Below are positions 28,052 to 36,813 of a stretch of 64,000 bases of DNA, piece by piece (position 1 is the first letter of the stretch; each line of letters starts with the position of its first letter). Where the stretch lies: contig NZ_JACEGD010000008.1 of the NCBI RefSeq assembly GCF_016031635.1, positions 124,001 through 188,000 of the forward strand. Direction: 5' to 3'. Made by a program: the position numbers and the translations under genes. The stretch comes from Bradyrhizobium diversitatis. GTDB taxonomy: Bacteria > Pseudomonadota > Alphaproteobacteria > Rhizobiales > Xanthobacteraceae. Under the pieces are notes generated by a model. That model was not told where the DNA came from. It saw only the letters and a program-made list of their open reading frames with translations, and searched no databases.

Positions 28052-29005
28052 ATGGCTGATGTCGCAATTCCCCGGGCCAAGCCTCAGATGAGCGAGGCGA
28101 GCGCCTGGACCCAGCTCAAATACAATCGCAACTGGCTCGGCTTCTGGTTCATGGTGCCGGCCATGGCGTTCCTGATCTTCTTCCTGGCCTATCCGCTCGG
28201 GCTCGGCATCTGGCTGTCGTTCACCGACACGCGCATCGGCAGGGTCGGGCAGTTCATCGCCACCGAGAACTACGAGTGGCTCTGGGACGACTCGATCTTC
28301 TGGCTTTCCGTATTCAATACGCTGCTCTACACCTTCGTCGCCAGTGCCTTCAAATTCGCGATCGGACTCTATCTCGCGCTGCTGCTCAACGAGCACATGC
28401 CCTTCAAGGCGATGCTGCGCGCGATGGTGCTCATCCCCTTCATCGTTCCGACCGTGCTCTCGGCACTCGCCTTCTGGTGGATCTTCGACTCGCAATTCTC
28501 GATCATTTCCTGGTCGCTGAAGCAGCTCGGCCTGATCAGCCAGAACATCAACTTCCTCGGCGACACCACCTGGGCGCGGATTTGCGTGATCTTCGCCAAT
28601 GTCTGGCGCGGCGTGCCGTTCGTCGCGATCACGCTGCTCGCGGGCCTGCAGACCGTCTCGCCCTCGCTCTATGAGGCGGCAACGCTCGACGGCGCCACGC
28701 GGTGGCAGAATTTCCGCTACATCACCTATCCGCTGTTGACGCCGATCATCGCCGTCGTGATGACGTTTTCAGTGCTCTTCACCTTCACCGACTTCCAGCT
28801 GATCTGGGCGATGACGCGTGGCGGCCCGGTCAACGCAACCCACCTGATGGCCACGCTGTCCTATCAGCGGGCGATCATCGCCGGGCAGCTCGGCGAGGGC
28901 GCGGCGATCTCCAGCGCCATGATCCCGTTCCTGCTCGCTGCAATCATGGTCTCCTGGTTCGGCCTGCAGCGCCGCAAGTGGCAGCAGGGAGAGAGCAATG
29001 ACTGA
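28052..29005 (+). CDS. ABC sugar transporter permease 1
   Basis: A 317-residue inner-membrane permease with six membrane segments and the coupling motif EAATLDGATRWQNFRYITYP. It is MalF-like, the usual first permease of a CUT1 importer. The next gene begins inside its last codons (ATGACTGA overlap). Confidence 0.92.
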   Translation: MADVAIPRAKPQMSEASAWTQLKYNRNWLGFWFMVPAMAFLIFFLAYPLGLGIWLSFTDTRIGRVGQFIATENYEWLWDDSIFWLSVFNTLLYTFVASAFKFAIGLYLALLLNEHMPFKAMLRAMVLIPFIVPTVLSALAFWWIFDSQFSIISWSLKQLGLISQNINFLGDTTWARICVIFANVWRGVPFVAITLLAGLQTVSPSLYEAATLDGATRWQNFRYITYPLLTPIIAVVMTFSVLFTFTDFQLIWAMTRGGPVNATHLMATLSYQRAIIAGQLGEGAAISSAMIPFLLAAIMVSWFGLQRRKWQQGESND

Positions 29006-29921
29006 TCTTCCTGCCTCGAAAGTCGATCTCAAGTCGGTCATATCGGCGCCGTCGCGCGTCGACAACAGCGAGGGCATGAGCTACCTGCAGTCGGTGCCGC
29101 GCAGGCTCGTGACGCTCTATCTGCCGCTCACGATCATCGTCGTGGTCCTGCTGTTCCCGTTCTACTGGATGGCGCTGACCTCGGTGAAGCCGGACGAGCA
29201 GTTGCTCGATCTCGACAAGTACAATCCGTTCTGGACCTGGAATCCGACGTTCAAGCACTTCCACAAGCTGCTGTTCGAGAGCTACTATCCGCACTGGCTC
29301 TGGAACACGATGTACGTGGCGATCTGCGCCACGGTGCTCTCGATCGTCGCATCGGTGTTCGCGGCCTATGCCATCGTGCGGTTGCGCTACAAGGGCGCCA
29401 ATCTCGTCGGGGGGCTGATCTTCCTCGCCTATCTCGTACCGCCGTCGATCCTGTTCATTCCGCTCGCCACCGTCGTGTACCAGTACGGCCTCTTCGACTC
29501 GCCGCTGGCGCTGATCCTGACCTATCCGACGATCCTGATCCCGTTCTCGACCTGGCTGTTGATGGGCTATTTCAAGACCATCCCCTTCGAGCTCGAGGAG
29601 TGCGCGCTGATCGACGGGGCGAGCCGCTGGCAGATTCTGGTCAAGATCGTGGTGCCGCTCGCGATTCCCGGCCTGATCTCGGCCTTCATCTTCTGCTTCA
29701 CGCTATGCTGGAACGAGTTCATCTATGCGTTGACCTTCCTGCAGTCGACCAGCAACAAGACGGTGCCGGTTGCGATCGTCAACGAGTTCGTGGACGGCGA
29801 CATCTACCGCTGGGGGTCGCTGATGGCCGGAGCCCTGGCCGGTTCGCTGCCGCTCGTGATCCTTTACGCCTTCTTCGTGGAGCATTATGTGTCGGCGATG
29901 ACCGGCGCCGTGAAGGAATGA
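28998..29921 (+). CDS. ABC sugar transporter permease 2
   Basis: A 307-residue inner-membrane permease (MalG-like) with six membrane segments after a longer polar start, and the coupling motif EECALIDGASRWQILVKIVVP. It overlaps the previous permease gene by eight bases, so the two are translated together. A short hairpin separates it from the catabolic genes. Confidence 0.92.
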   Translation: MTDLPASKVDLKSVISAPSRVDNSEGMSYLQSVPRRLVTLYLPLTIIVVVLLFPFYWMALTSVKPDEQLLDLDKYNPFWTWNPTFKHFHKLLFESYYPHWLWNTMYVAICATVLSIVASVFAAYAIVRLRYKGANLVGGLIFLAYLVPPSILFIPLATVVYQYGLFDSPLALILTYPTILIPFSTWLLMGYFKTIPFELEECALIDGASRWQILVKIVVPLAIPGLISAFIFCFTLCWNEFIYALTFLQSTSNKTVPVAIVNEFVDGDIYRWGSLMAGALAGSLPLVILYAFFVEHYVSAMTGAVKE

Positions 29922-29945
29922 TCGCGGGGCTTGCCGAGGGCGCAT

Positions 29946-29964
29946 CAGGAGCGGTGCGCTCCTG
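29946..29964 (+). terminator. short hairpin between transporter and catabolic genes
   Basis: CAGGAGCG - GTG - CGCTCCTG is a perfect eight-pair stem with a three-base loop and no T-run. It may tune expression or mRNA decay between the transporter and the downstream enzymes rather than end transcription. Confidence 0.45.
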
Positions 29965-29985
29965 CCAATAAGAAGGAGTAGGCTC

Positions 29986-30972
29986 TTGCACATTCTGGTT
30001 CTGGGCGCCGCCGGCATGGTCGGCCGCAAACTCTGTGAACGGCTGCTGCGCGACGGCCGGCTCGGCAAGAGCGACATCACGAGATTGACCATGCATGACG
30101 TGGTCGAGCCCAAGAAGCCGGAAAAGGCCGGTTTCCCGGTCGAGACCGTGTCGGGCGATTTCGCCGTGCCCGGCGCGGCCGAGAAGCTGATCGCCGGCCG
30201 CCCCGACGTGATCTTCCATCTCGCCGCGATCGTTTCGGGCGAAGCCGAGCTCGACTTCGACAAGGGCTACCGGATCAATCTCGACGGCACGCGGATGCTG
30301 CTCGATGCGATCAGACTCGTCGGCGGCGGCTACAAGCCGCGCGTCGTCTTCACGTCCTCGATCGCGGTGTTCGGCGCCCCGTTCCCGGATGCGATCGGCG
30401 ATGAGTTCTTCCACACCCCGCTGCTCAGCTACGGCACCCAGAAGGCGATCGGCGAACTCCTGCTCGCCGATTATTCGCGCCGCGGCTTCCTCGACGGCAT
30501 CGGCATCCGCCTGCCGACCATCTGCATCCGCCCCGGCCTGCCCAACAAGGCGGCATCGGGCTTCTTCTCCAACATCCTGCGCGAGCCGCTCGCCGGCAAG
30601 GAAGCGGTCCTCCCCGTGTCCGAGGACGTCCGCCACTGGCACGCCACGCCGCGCTCGGCCGTCGGCTTCCTGTTGCACGCCGGCACCATGGACCTCGCCA
30701 CCGTCGGCCCGCGCCGCAACCTGACCATGCCGGGCTTGTCGGCAACGGTCGGCGAGCAGATCGCGGCCTTGAAGCGCGTCGCCGGCGAGAAGGTTGCCGC
30801 CCGCATCAAGCGCGAGCCGGATCCTTTCATCGTCGGCATCGTCGGCGGCTGGCCGCGCAATTTCGACCCGAAGCGTGCGCGCGAGCTCGGCTTCACCACG
30901 GCCGAGAAGACTTTCGACGATATCATCCGCATTCACATCGAAGACGAGCTCGGCGGCAATTTCGTCGCCTGA
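29986..30972 (+). CDS. NAD-dependent epimerase/dehydratase-family dehydrogenase, DenD-like
   Basis: A 328-residue Rossmann enzyme with GAAGMVG (7-13) and a SYGTQK motif holding the catalytic Tyr and Lys. It resembles D-erythronate dehydrogenase (DenD), which oxidises the C2 hydroxyl of a four-carbon sugar acid. No OtnI/OtnK/OtnC partners of that pathway are next to it, so here it may act on a longer sugar acid of this locus. Start is TTG at 29986, supported by AAGGAGTAGGCTC; no ATG lies in a suitable place. It precedes the kinase and aldolase genes. Confidence 0.78.
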   Translation: MHILVLGAAGMVGRKLCERLLRDGRLGKSDITRLTMHDVVEPKKPEKAGFPVETVSGDFAVPGAAEKLIAGRPDVIFHLAAIVSGEAELDFDKGYRINLDGTRMLLDAIRLVGGGYKPRVVFTSSIAVFGAPFPDAIGDEFFHTPLLSYGTQKAIGELLLADYSRRGFLDGIGIRLPTICIRPGLPNKAASGFFSNILREPLAGKEAVLPVSEDVRHWHATPRSAVGFLLHAGTMDLATVGPRRNLTMPGLSATVGEQIAALKRVAGEKVAARIKREPDPFIVGIVGGWPRNFDPKRARELGFTTAEKTFDDIIRIHIEDELGGNFVA

Positions 30973-30998
30973 GACCTCTGACTGAGCGGGCCCTAGTG

Positions 30999-31967
30999 AT
31001 GGCGAGCGTTGCCTGCATCGGCGAATGCATGGTCGAGCTCAGGCAGGCGCAAGGAGGTGCGTCCGCCGGGCAGGGGGGCGGCCTGTACTCACGCGGCTTC
31101 GGCGGTGATACCCTCAACACCGCCGTCTATCTGGCGCGACTCGACGTCAAGGTCGACTATCTCACCGCGCTCGGCGATGACGGTCTCAGCGATGAGATGA
31201 TCGCGGCCTGGAACGCGGAGGGCGTCGGCACGCGGCGTGTCGTGCGGCTGGTGGGCAAGCTGCCCGGCCTCTACATGATCCAGCTGGATGCGAAGGGCGA
31301 GCGGCAGTTCTTCCACTGGCGTGACAGCGCGGCGGCGCGGCAGCTGATGAGCCTGCCGGAAACGGACGAGATCCTCAATTCGCTGATGAGCTACGACATC
31401 GTCTATCTCTCCGCGATCACGCTCTCGATCTACGATGCGCCCGGGCGCGAGCGCCTGTTCGCCGCGATCAAGCGCGCCCGCCTGCTCGGCACCCGCTTCG
31501 TGTTCGACACCAACTTTCGCGCACGCGGCTGGCCGGATCGCGATGTCGCCCGCGAGGTCTTTGCCGCAGCCTTCGCGATCGCCGACATCGTGCTGACCTC
31601 GACCGAGGACCTGCTCGCGCTCTATCCCGGCGAGAGTCACGACCAGCTGATGGCGCGCCTCCCGAGCCCGGAGCTGGTGTTCCGGCTCGCCGAGCCCGTC
31701 AGCCTGCTGCGCTTTCCCGGCGGGACCAGCGAGGTTCGCGCCGAACCCATGACGAAACCGGTCGTCGACACCACCGCCGCCGGCGACAGCTTCGCCGCGG
31801 CCTATATCGCGGCGCGCCTCGCCGGTTCCGATCCGGTCGAGGCGGCCCAGGCCGGACATCGCCTCGCCAGCCTCGTGATCTGCTATCCCGGCGCCATCAT
31901 TCCGGGCTATGCCATGCCCCCGAAGAAGCGGCACCGGCCGGCGGCCTCTCGCCAGGCCAGCAAGTGA
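30999..31967 (+). CDS. PfkB-family sugar kinase, 2-keto-3-deoxygluconate kinase-like
   Basis: A 322-residue ribokinase-fold enzyme. It begins ASVACIGECMVELRQA, as KDG kinases do, has GGDTLNTAVYLARL early, and the PfkB signature DTTAAGDSFAAAY with the catalytic Asp. The likely reaction is ATP-dependent phosphorylation of 2-keto-3-deoxygluconate (or a relative) to KDPG. That fits the KDPG aldolase gene 25 bases downstream and the dehydratase in the divergent arm. ATG 30999 is chosen; GTG 30996 is also possible. Confidence 0.85.
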   Translation: MASVACIGECMVELRQAQGGASAGQGGGLYSRGFGGDTLNTAVYLARLDVKVDYLTALGDDGLSDEMIAAWNAEGVGTRRVVRLVGKLPGLYMIQLDAKGERQFFHWRDSAAARQLMSLPETDEILNSLMSYDIVYLSAITLSIYDAPGRERLFAAIKRARLLGTRFVFDTNFRARGWPDRDVAREVFAAAFAIADIVLTSTEDLLALYPGESHDQLMARLPSPELVFRLAEPVSLLRFPGGTSEVRAEPMTKPVVDTTAAGDSFAAAYIAARLAGSDPVEAAQAGHRLASLVICYPGAIIPGYAMPPKKRHRPAASRQASK

Positions 31968-31992
31968 AAAGCGACCAAATGAATCGAGTCCT

Positions 31993-32643
31993 ATGACCAC
32001 GTCCGCCCAACAGAACCACCTCGTCGCGCTGTTCAAGGCGGCGACCGTCATTCCCGTCCTCACCATCGAGCGTATCCAGGATGCGGTGCCGCTGGCACGT
32101 GCGCTGGTTGCCGGCGGCGTCCGCACGCTGGAGGTGACCCTGCGCACCCCCGTCGCGATCGAAGCCGCGAGGGCGATGATGGCCGAGGTGCCCGAGGCGG
32201 TCGTCGGCATCGGCACGATTCTCAATCCGGCCGACTTCACCCGCGTCGAGAAGCTCGGTGTCGCGTTCGGCATCAGCCCGGGCCTGACGCCCGATCTGCT
32301 GAAGGCAGCAACCGACAGCTCCTTGCCGTTCGCGCCGGGCATTGCCACGGCCTCCGAACTGATGATGGCGCTGTCCTACGGCTTCGACGTCGCAAAGTTC
32401 TTCCCGGCCGAGCAGGCCGGCGGCATCAAGGGCCTGCGCGCCCTCGGCGGGCCGTTCCCGAACGTGCGGTTCTGCCCCACCGGTGGCGTCGGCGAGGCCA
32501 ATGCGGCGAACTGGCTGGCGGAGCCCAACGTGGTCGCGGTCGGCGGCTCCTGGCTATGCCCAATGGCGGAGATCCGGGCCGGGAACTGGGCCGGCATAAC
32601 TGCCATCTGCCAGCGCACCGTCCAGGCCCTGAAAGCCGCGTGA
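31993..32643 (+). CDS. eda: 2-keto-3-deoxy-6-phosphogluconate aldolase
   Basis: A 216-residue class I aldolase. Residues E47 (LEVTLRT), R51 and the Schiff-base lysine K135 (FDVAKFFPAE) match the catalytic set of E. coli Eda, and CPTGGV supplies the phosphate site. It cleaves KDPG (or the galacto isomer) to pyruvate and glyceraldehyde 3-phosphate. ATG 31993 gives the family's usual length. It closes the sugar-acid operon. Cleavage of KDPGal is an alternative activity. Confidence 0.9.
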   Translation: MTTSAQQNHLVALFKAATVIPVLTIERIQDAVPLARALVAGGVRTLEVTLRTPVAIEAARAMMAEVPEAVVGIGTILNPADFTRVEKLGVAFGISPGLTPDLLKAATDSSLPFAPGIATASELMMALSYGFDVAKFFPAEQAGGIKGLRALGGPFPNVRFCPTGGVGEANAANWLAEPNVVAVGGSWLCPMAEIRAGNWAGITAICQRTVQALKAA

Positions 32644-32702
32644 AGTCTTGCCATCTCTGGGCTAAGACTTAGCTCAGGAAGAGATCCCAGGGAGAGAACA
32701 TC

Positions 32703-33872
32703 ATGACCGCCAGCATCGTCGGATGGGCGCATACGCCGTTCGGCAAGTTCGACACCGAAACCGTCGAAAGCCTCGTCACCCGCGTGGCCAACGAAGCGCT
32801 GGCGGACGCCGGCATTTCGGCCGGCGACGTCGACGAGATCGTGCTCGGCCATTTCAACGCCGGCTTCTCCCCTCAGGATTTTACCGCCTCGCTGGTGCTC
32901 CAGGCTGACCCGAAGCTCCGCTTCAAGCCGGCGACCCGCGTCGAGAACGCCTGCGCCACCGGCTCCGCCGCCGTTCACCAGGGCCTGCGCGCGATTGCCG
33001 CAGGGGCTGCCAAGATCGTCCTGGTCGTCGGCGTCGAGCAGATGACGCGCACCCCTAGCGCCGAGATCGGCAAGAACCTGCTCAAGGCGTCCTACCTGCC
33101 CGAGGACGGCGACACCGTCGGCGGCTTCGCCGGCGTGTTCGGCAAGATCGCCAGCTCCTATTTCCAGAAATACGGCGACCAGTCCGATGCGCTGGCGCTG
33201 ATCGCGGCCAAGAACCACAAGAACGGCGTCGCCAATCCCTTCGCCCAGATGCGCAAGGACTTTGGCTTCGACTTCTGCCGCGCCGAGAGCGAGAAGAACC
33301 CTTACGTCGCAGGCCCCTTGAAGCGCACCGATTGCTCGCTGGTCTCCGATGGCGCCGCGGCGCTGGTGCTGGCCGATGCCGAGACCGCCAAGGGCATGAG
33401 CAAGGCGATCGGCTTCCGCGCCACCGCGCATGCCCAGGACTTCCTGCCCATGAGCAAGCGCGACATCCTGCAGTTCGAGGGCTGCACGGTCGCCTGGCAG
33501 CGCGCCCTGGAGAAAGCGGGCGTGACGCTGTCCGATCTCTCCTTCGTCGAGACCCATGACTGCTTCACGGTCGCCGAGCTGATCGAGTACGAAGCGATGG
33601 GCCTGACGCCGAAGGGGCAGGGCGCCCGCGCCATCAAGGAAGGCTGGACGCTCAAGGACGGCAAGCTGCCGGTCAATCCCTCCGGCGGCCTCAAGGCCAA
33701 GGGCCATCCGATCGGCGCCACCGGCGTCTCGATGCATGTGATGACCGCGATGCAGCTCGCAGGGCAGGCCCCCGAGGGCATGCAGCTCAAGAATGCCAAG
33801 CTCGGCGGCATCTTCAACATGGGCGGGGCTGCGGTCGCCAACTACGTCTCCATCCTGGAGCCGCTGAAGTAG
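32703..33872 (+). CDS. acetyl-CoA acetyltransferase (SCP-x type thiolase)
   Basis: A 389-residue thiolase of the sterol-carrier-protein-x group. The nucleophile C84 lies in ENACATGS, the second active-site block is ETHDCFTVAELIEYEA, and the His block NPSGGLKAKGHPIGATG is intact, so it should be active in thiolysis of a 3-ketoacyl-CoA. Strong ribosome binding site (CAGGGAGAGAACATC). It starts an acyl-CoA gene group with a CoA transferase and a second, Cys-less thiolase homologue. Confidence 0.9.
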   Translation: MTASIVGWAHTPFGKFDTETVESLVTRVANEALADAGISAGDVDEIVLGHFNAGFSPQDFTASLVLQADPKLRFKPATRVENACATGSAAVHQGLRAIAAGAAKIVLVVGVEQMTRTPSAEIGKNLLKASYLPEDGDTVGGFAGVFGKIASSYFQKYGDQSDALALIAAKNHKNGVANPFAQMRKDFGFDFCRAESEKNPYVAGPLKRTDCSLVSDGAAALVLADAETAKGMSKAIGFRATAHAQDFLPMSKRDILQFEGCTVAWQRALEKAGVTLSDLSFVETHDCFTVAELIEYEAMGLTPKGQGARAIKEGWTLKDGKLPVNPSGGLKAKGHPIGATGVSMHVMTAMQLAGQAPEGMQLKNAKLGGIFNMGGAAVANYVSILEPLK

Positions 33873-33879
33873 ACTCTCG

Positions 33880-33967
33880 TAGGTGGGCAAAGGCGCGCAA
33901 GCGCCGCGCCCACCTTTTCCTTGCGTTAGATCATGGTGGGCCCGCTTCGCTTGGCCCACCCTACGGC
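33880..33967. repeat. palindromic intergenic element, GTGGGCAAAGGCGC family, copy 1
   Basis: GTAGGTGGGCAAAGGCGCGC, a GCGCCGCGCCCACC arm, then ATCATGGTGGGCCCGCTTCG and GGCCCACCCTACGG give nested inverted repeats. A diverged copy is at 60204-60292. Bradyrhizobium genomes carry many such elements between genes. Confidence 0.75.
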
Positions 33968-33994
33968 TCCTGATTGATTGGCGAGACGCGCATC

Positions 33995-34201
33995 ATGAGC
34001 AACGACTACGAAGACTCTCTCTCCCTCGACGCACTCAACGACCGCATCGCGATCCTCGAGGACAATATCCGCCAGCTCATCGAGCAGGCAGCTGCCGCCT
34101 CGGGCGAGCAGAACGAGTCGCGCATCGCCGACCGGATCAGCCAGCAGAACGAAGAGCTCGACCGGCTCCTGAAGATCCGGGAATCCCGCCAGAAGAAATA
34201 G
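33995..34201 (+). CDS. small coiled-coil protein
   Basis: A 68-residue acidic protein, almost wholly helical with heptad spacing (LDALNDRIAILEDNIRQLIE, then NEELDRLLKIRESRQ), predicted coiled coil, no membrane span. It resembles SlyX/DUF465-like small proteins in size and style but I do not assign it. ATG 33995 starts MSNDYEDSLS; ATG-less upstream extension is possible from 33974 but has no ribosome binding site. Confidence 0.6.
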   Translation: MSNDYEDSLSLDALNDRIAILEDNIRQLIEQAAAASGEQNESRIADRISQQNEELDRLLKIRESRQKK

Positions 34202-34330
34202 CGGCCGATATCGCCGCCGCGCTGCGCATGCCGCCATACGCCGCCCGCCCTTGCGCGAGCGGCGGCGCTGCCGTTAGCTGGACCGAATTCGCGGGCCGCG
34301 TCTTGAGCCTCGCGCATTCGGGAGCAAACG

Positions 34331-35530
34331 ATGGGGCCGCTGAAGGGCATCAAGGTCATCGACATGACCACCGTGTTGATGGGTCCCTATGCGACCCAGA
34401 TGCTCGGCGACTAAGGGGCTGATGTCATCAAGGTGGAGTCGCTGGACGGCGACGTCACCCGCCTGATCGGCCCGATGCGACACGCCGGCATGGGCCCGGT
34501 GTTCCTCAACACCAACCGCAGCAAGCGCTCGATCTGCCTCGATCTGAAAAAGCCCTCGGGGCGCGAGGCCGTGCTGCGGCTGCTCAAGGACGCCGACGTG
34601 CTCGTCTACAACGTCCGTCCGCAGGCGATGGCGCGGCTTCAGCTCGGTTACGATGTCGTTTCCGCCATCAACCCGCGCCTCGTCTATGCTGGCGTGTTCG
34701 GTTTCGGTCAGGACGGGCCCTACGCCGCAAAACCGGCCTATGACGATCTGATCCAGGGTGCCACCGCGCTGCCGGCGCTGATGGCGCAGACCGGCGACGG
34801 CGTGCCGCGCTACGTGCCGAATGCGCTGGTCGACCGCATCGTCGGCCTCACCGCCGTCGGGGCGATCTGCGCCAGCCTCGTGCACCGCGACCGCACCGGC
34901 CGCGGGCAGCGCGTCGACATCCCGATGTTCGAGACCATGGCCGGCTTCGTCATGGGCGATCACATGGGCGGGCTCACCTTCGAGCCGCCGCTCGACAAGG
35001 GCGGCTATGCCCGCCACCTCTCGCGCGACCGCAGGCCCTACAAGACCTCGGACGGCTATCTCAGCGTCATCATCTACAACGACAAGCAGTGGGAGAATTT
35101 CTTCAAGGCCACCGGGCGCGACGATCTGCGCGCCGATCCCAAATTCGCGACCTTCGCGGGTCGCGCCGCCAACATCGATGTGGTCTACGCCGAGCTTGCG
35201 CGCGTCTTCGAGACGCGCACCACGGCCGAGTGGATCGACCTGCTCACCAGGGCCGACGTGCCGGTCATGCCGATGCACGACCTCGCCTCGATCCTGCACG
35301 ACGAGCATCTGGAGGCGACCGGCTTTTTCCCCGTGGTCACTCACCCGACCGAAGGTCCGATTCGCAGCATGAAGGTGACGGCGACCTGGTCCGAGACCGA
35401 GGCCGAGCCGGTGCGCCTGGCGCCGCGGCTCAATGAGCACGGCGCGGAGATTTTGCGCGAGATCGGCTACTCCCAGGACGAGATCGCCGCCATGGTCCGC
35501 GATGGCGTCACGCGCGCGGCTCCGGAGTAG
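34331..35530 (+). pseudogene. CaiB/BaiF-type CoA transferase interrupted by an in-frame TAA
   Basis: From ATG 34331 (GGGAGCAAACG before it) the frame gives [20 protein letters not shown], the family's usual N-terminus, up to Asp27 of GD; codon 28 is TAA (34412-34414), exactly where the family has Tyr in GDYGADVIKVE. The frame then runs on without fault for 371 more residues, including the catalytic Asp region PAYDDLIQGA and a normal C-terminus. TAC or TAT to TAA is a single change. Reinitiation at GTG 34433 would make a protein lacking the first 34 residues and part of the Rossmann fold. This is either a recent loss or a sequencing error. Confidence 0.8.
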
Positions 35531-35560
35531 GAGGAGGTGATGGCCCATACTCTCTCATCC

Positions 35561-35659
35561 GTCATTCCGGGGCGCGCCGTTAGGCGCGAGCTCGGAATCC
35601 ATACTCCCGATGGTGATTATGGATCCCGGGCTCGCGCCTTCGTCGCGCCCCGGAATGAC
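35561..35659. repeat. palindromic intergenic element, GTCATTCCGGGG family, copy 2
   Basis: Ends GTCATTCCGGGGCGCG and CGCGCCCCGGAATGAC are perfect inverted repeats over 16 bases; inner arms GGAATCCATA / TATGGATCC pair as in copy 1 (22183-22281). It separates the CoA transferase pseudogene from the thiolase-like gene. Confidence 0.9.
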
Positions 35660-35676
35660 AGAGGAGAAAGCCCGCC

Positions 35677-36813
35677 ATGAGCTTCATCACCGGCGTCGGC
35701 CTCACGCCGTTCGGCAAGCACGAAGGCTCGTCCTCGCTCGACCTGATGAGCAAGGCCGCCCAAGCCGCGCTCGACGATGCCGGGCTGAACCGCTCGGACA
35801 TCGACGGCATCCTCTGCGGCTACTCCACCGTCTCGCCGCACATCATGCTCGCCACCGTGTTTGCCGAGCATTTCGGGATTCGTCCGTCTTACGCCCATGC
35901 GGTGCAGGTCGGTGGCGCCACGGGACTCGCGATGACGATGCTCGCGCATCAACTCGTCGACGCCGGCGTCGTGCGCCACGTGCTCGTCGTCGCCGGCGAG
36001 AACCGCCTCACCGGACAGAGCCGCGATGCCTCGATCCAGGCGTTGGCGCAGGTCGGCCATCCCGACTACGAGGTGCCGCTCGGCCCGACCATTCCCGCCT
36101 ATTACGGCCTCGTCGCCAACCGCTACATGCACGAATACGGCGTGACCGAACAGCACCTCGCCGAGTTCGCGGTGCTGATGCGCAAGCACGCCTGCACCCA
36201 TCCCGGCGCGCAATTCCACGATCCCATCACGGTCGCCGACGTCATGGCCTCCAAGCCGGTGGCGATGCCGCTCAAGCTGCTCGATTGCTGCCCGGTCTCC
36301 GACGGCGGCGCGGCGTTCGTCGTCAGCCGAGAGAGAACCGGGGAAGCGGGCGTGCGCATCCGCGGCTGCGCCCAGGCCCACACGCATCAGCATGTCACGG
36401 CAGCGCCCGCCCTCGGCGAACTCGGCGCCGAGATCTCTATCGCGCGAGCAAAGGCGGCCACGGGTCTCGCGATCTCCGACGTGTGCTATGCCGCGATCTA
36501 CGACAGCTTTACGATCACGCTTGCGATGCTGCTGGAAGATCTGGGTCTTGCCGGCCGCGGCGAAGCGGCCGCGCGCGTCCGCGCCGGCCATTTCGGCCGC
36601 GACGGTGCCATGCCGCTCAACACCCATGGCGGTCTGCTCAGCTACGGCCATTGCGGCGTCGGCGGCGCCATGGCGCATCTGGTCGAGGCGCATTTGCAGA
36701 TGACGGGCCGGGCGACGAATCGGCAGGTGCGCGATGCCTCGATCGCGCTGCTGCACGGCGACGGCGGCGTGCTGTCGTCTCACGTCAGCATGTTTCTGGA
36801 GCGGGTCAGATGA
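35677..36813 (+). CDS. thiolase-like protein lacking the catalytic cysteine (Ltp-type)
   Basis: A 378-residue thiolase-fold protein of the lipid-transfer-protein group. Where true thiolases have the nucleophile in NACATG, this has QVGGATG, with G80 in place of Cys; the His block is changed to NTHGGLLSYGHCGVGG. It thus should not perform Claisen thiolysis. Its start codon-overlapped partner is a DUF35 zinc-ribbon/OB protein. Such Ltp-DUF35 pairs include Ltp2-type retro-aldolases that split acetyl- or propionyl-CoA from hydroxyacyl-CoA in steroid side-chain removal; a similar retro-aldol or acyl-transfer role is inferred. Confidence 0.85.
   Translation: MSFITGVGLTPFGKHEGSSSLDLMSKAAQAALDDAGLNRSDIDGILCGYSTVSPHIMLATVFAEHFGIRPSYAHAVQVGGATGLAMTMLAHQLVDAGVVRHVLVVAGENRLTGQSRDASIQALAQVGHPDYEVPLGPTIPAYYGLVANRYMHEYGVTEQHLAEFAVLMRKHACTHPGAQFHDPITVADVMASKPVAMPLKLLDCCPVSDGGAAFVVSRERTGEAGVRIRGCAQAHTHQHVTAAPALGELGAEISIARAKAATGLAISDVCYAAIYDSFTITLAMLLEDLGLAGRGEAAARVRAGHFGRDGAMPLNTHGGLLSYGHCGVGGAMAHLVEAHLQMTGRATNRQVRDASIALLHGDGGVLSSHVSMFLERVR

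Noticed and set aside
20661-32643. Sugar-acid locus as a recently acquired island
   Set aside because: Codon use and GC look like the surroundings, there are no mobile genes or flanking repeats, and an intergenic element of the same family is present inside and outside.
34412-34414. Recoding (readthrough) of the TAA in the CoA transferase
   Set aside because: The codon is TAA rather than TGA, no stem-loop or selenocysteine context is seen, and Tyr is the usual residue there; nonsense mutation or sequencing error is simpler.
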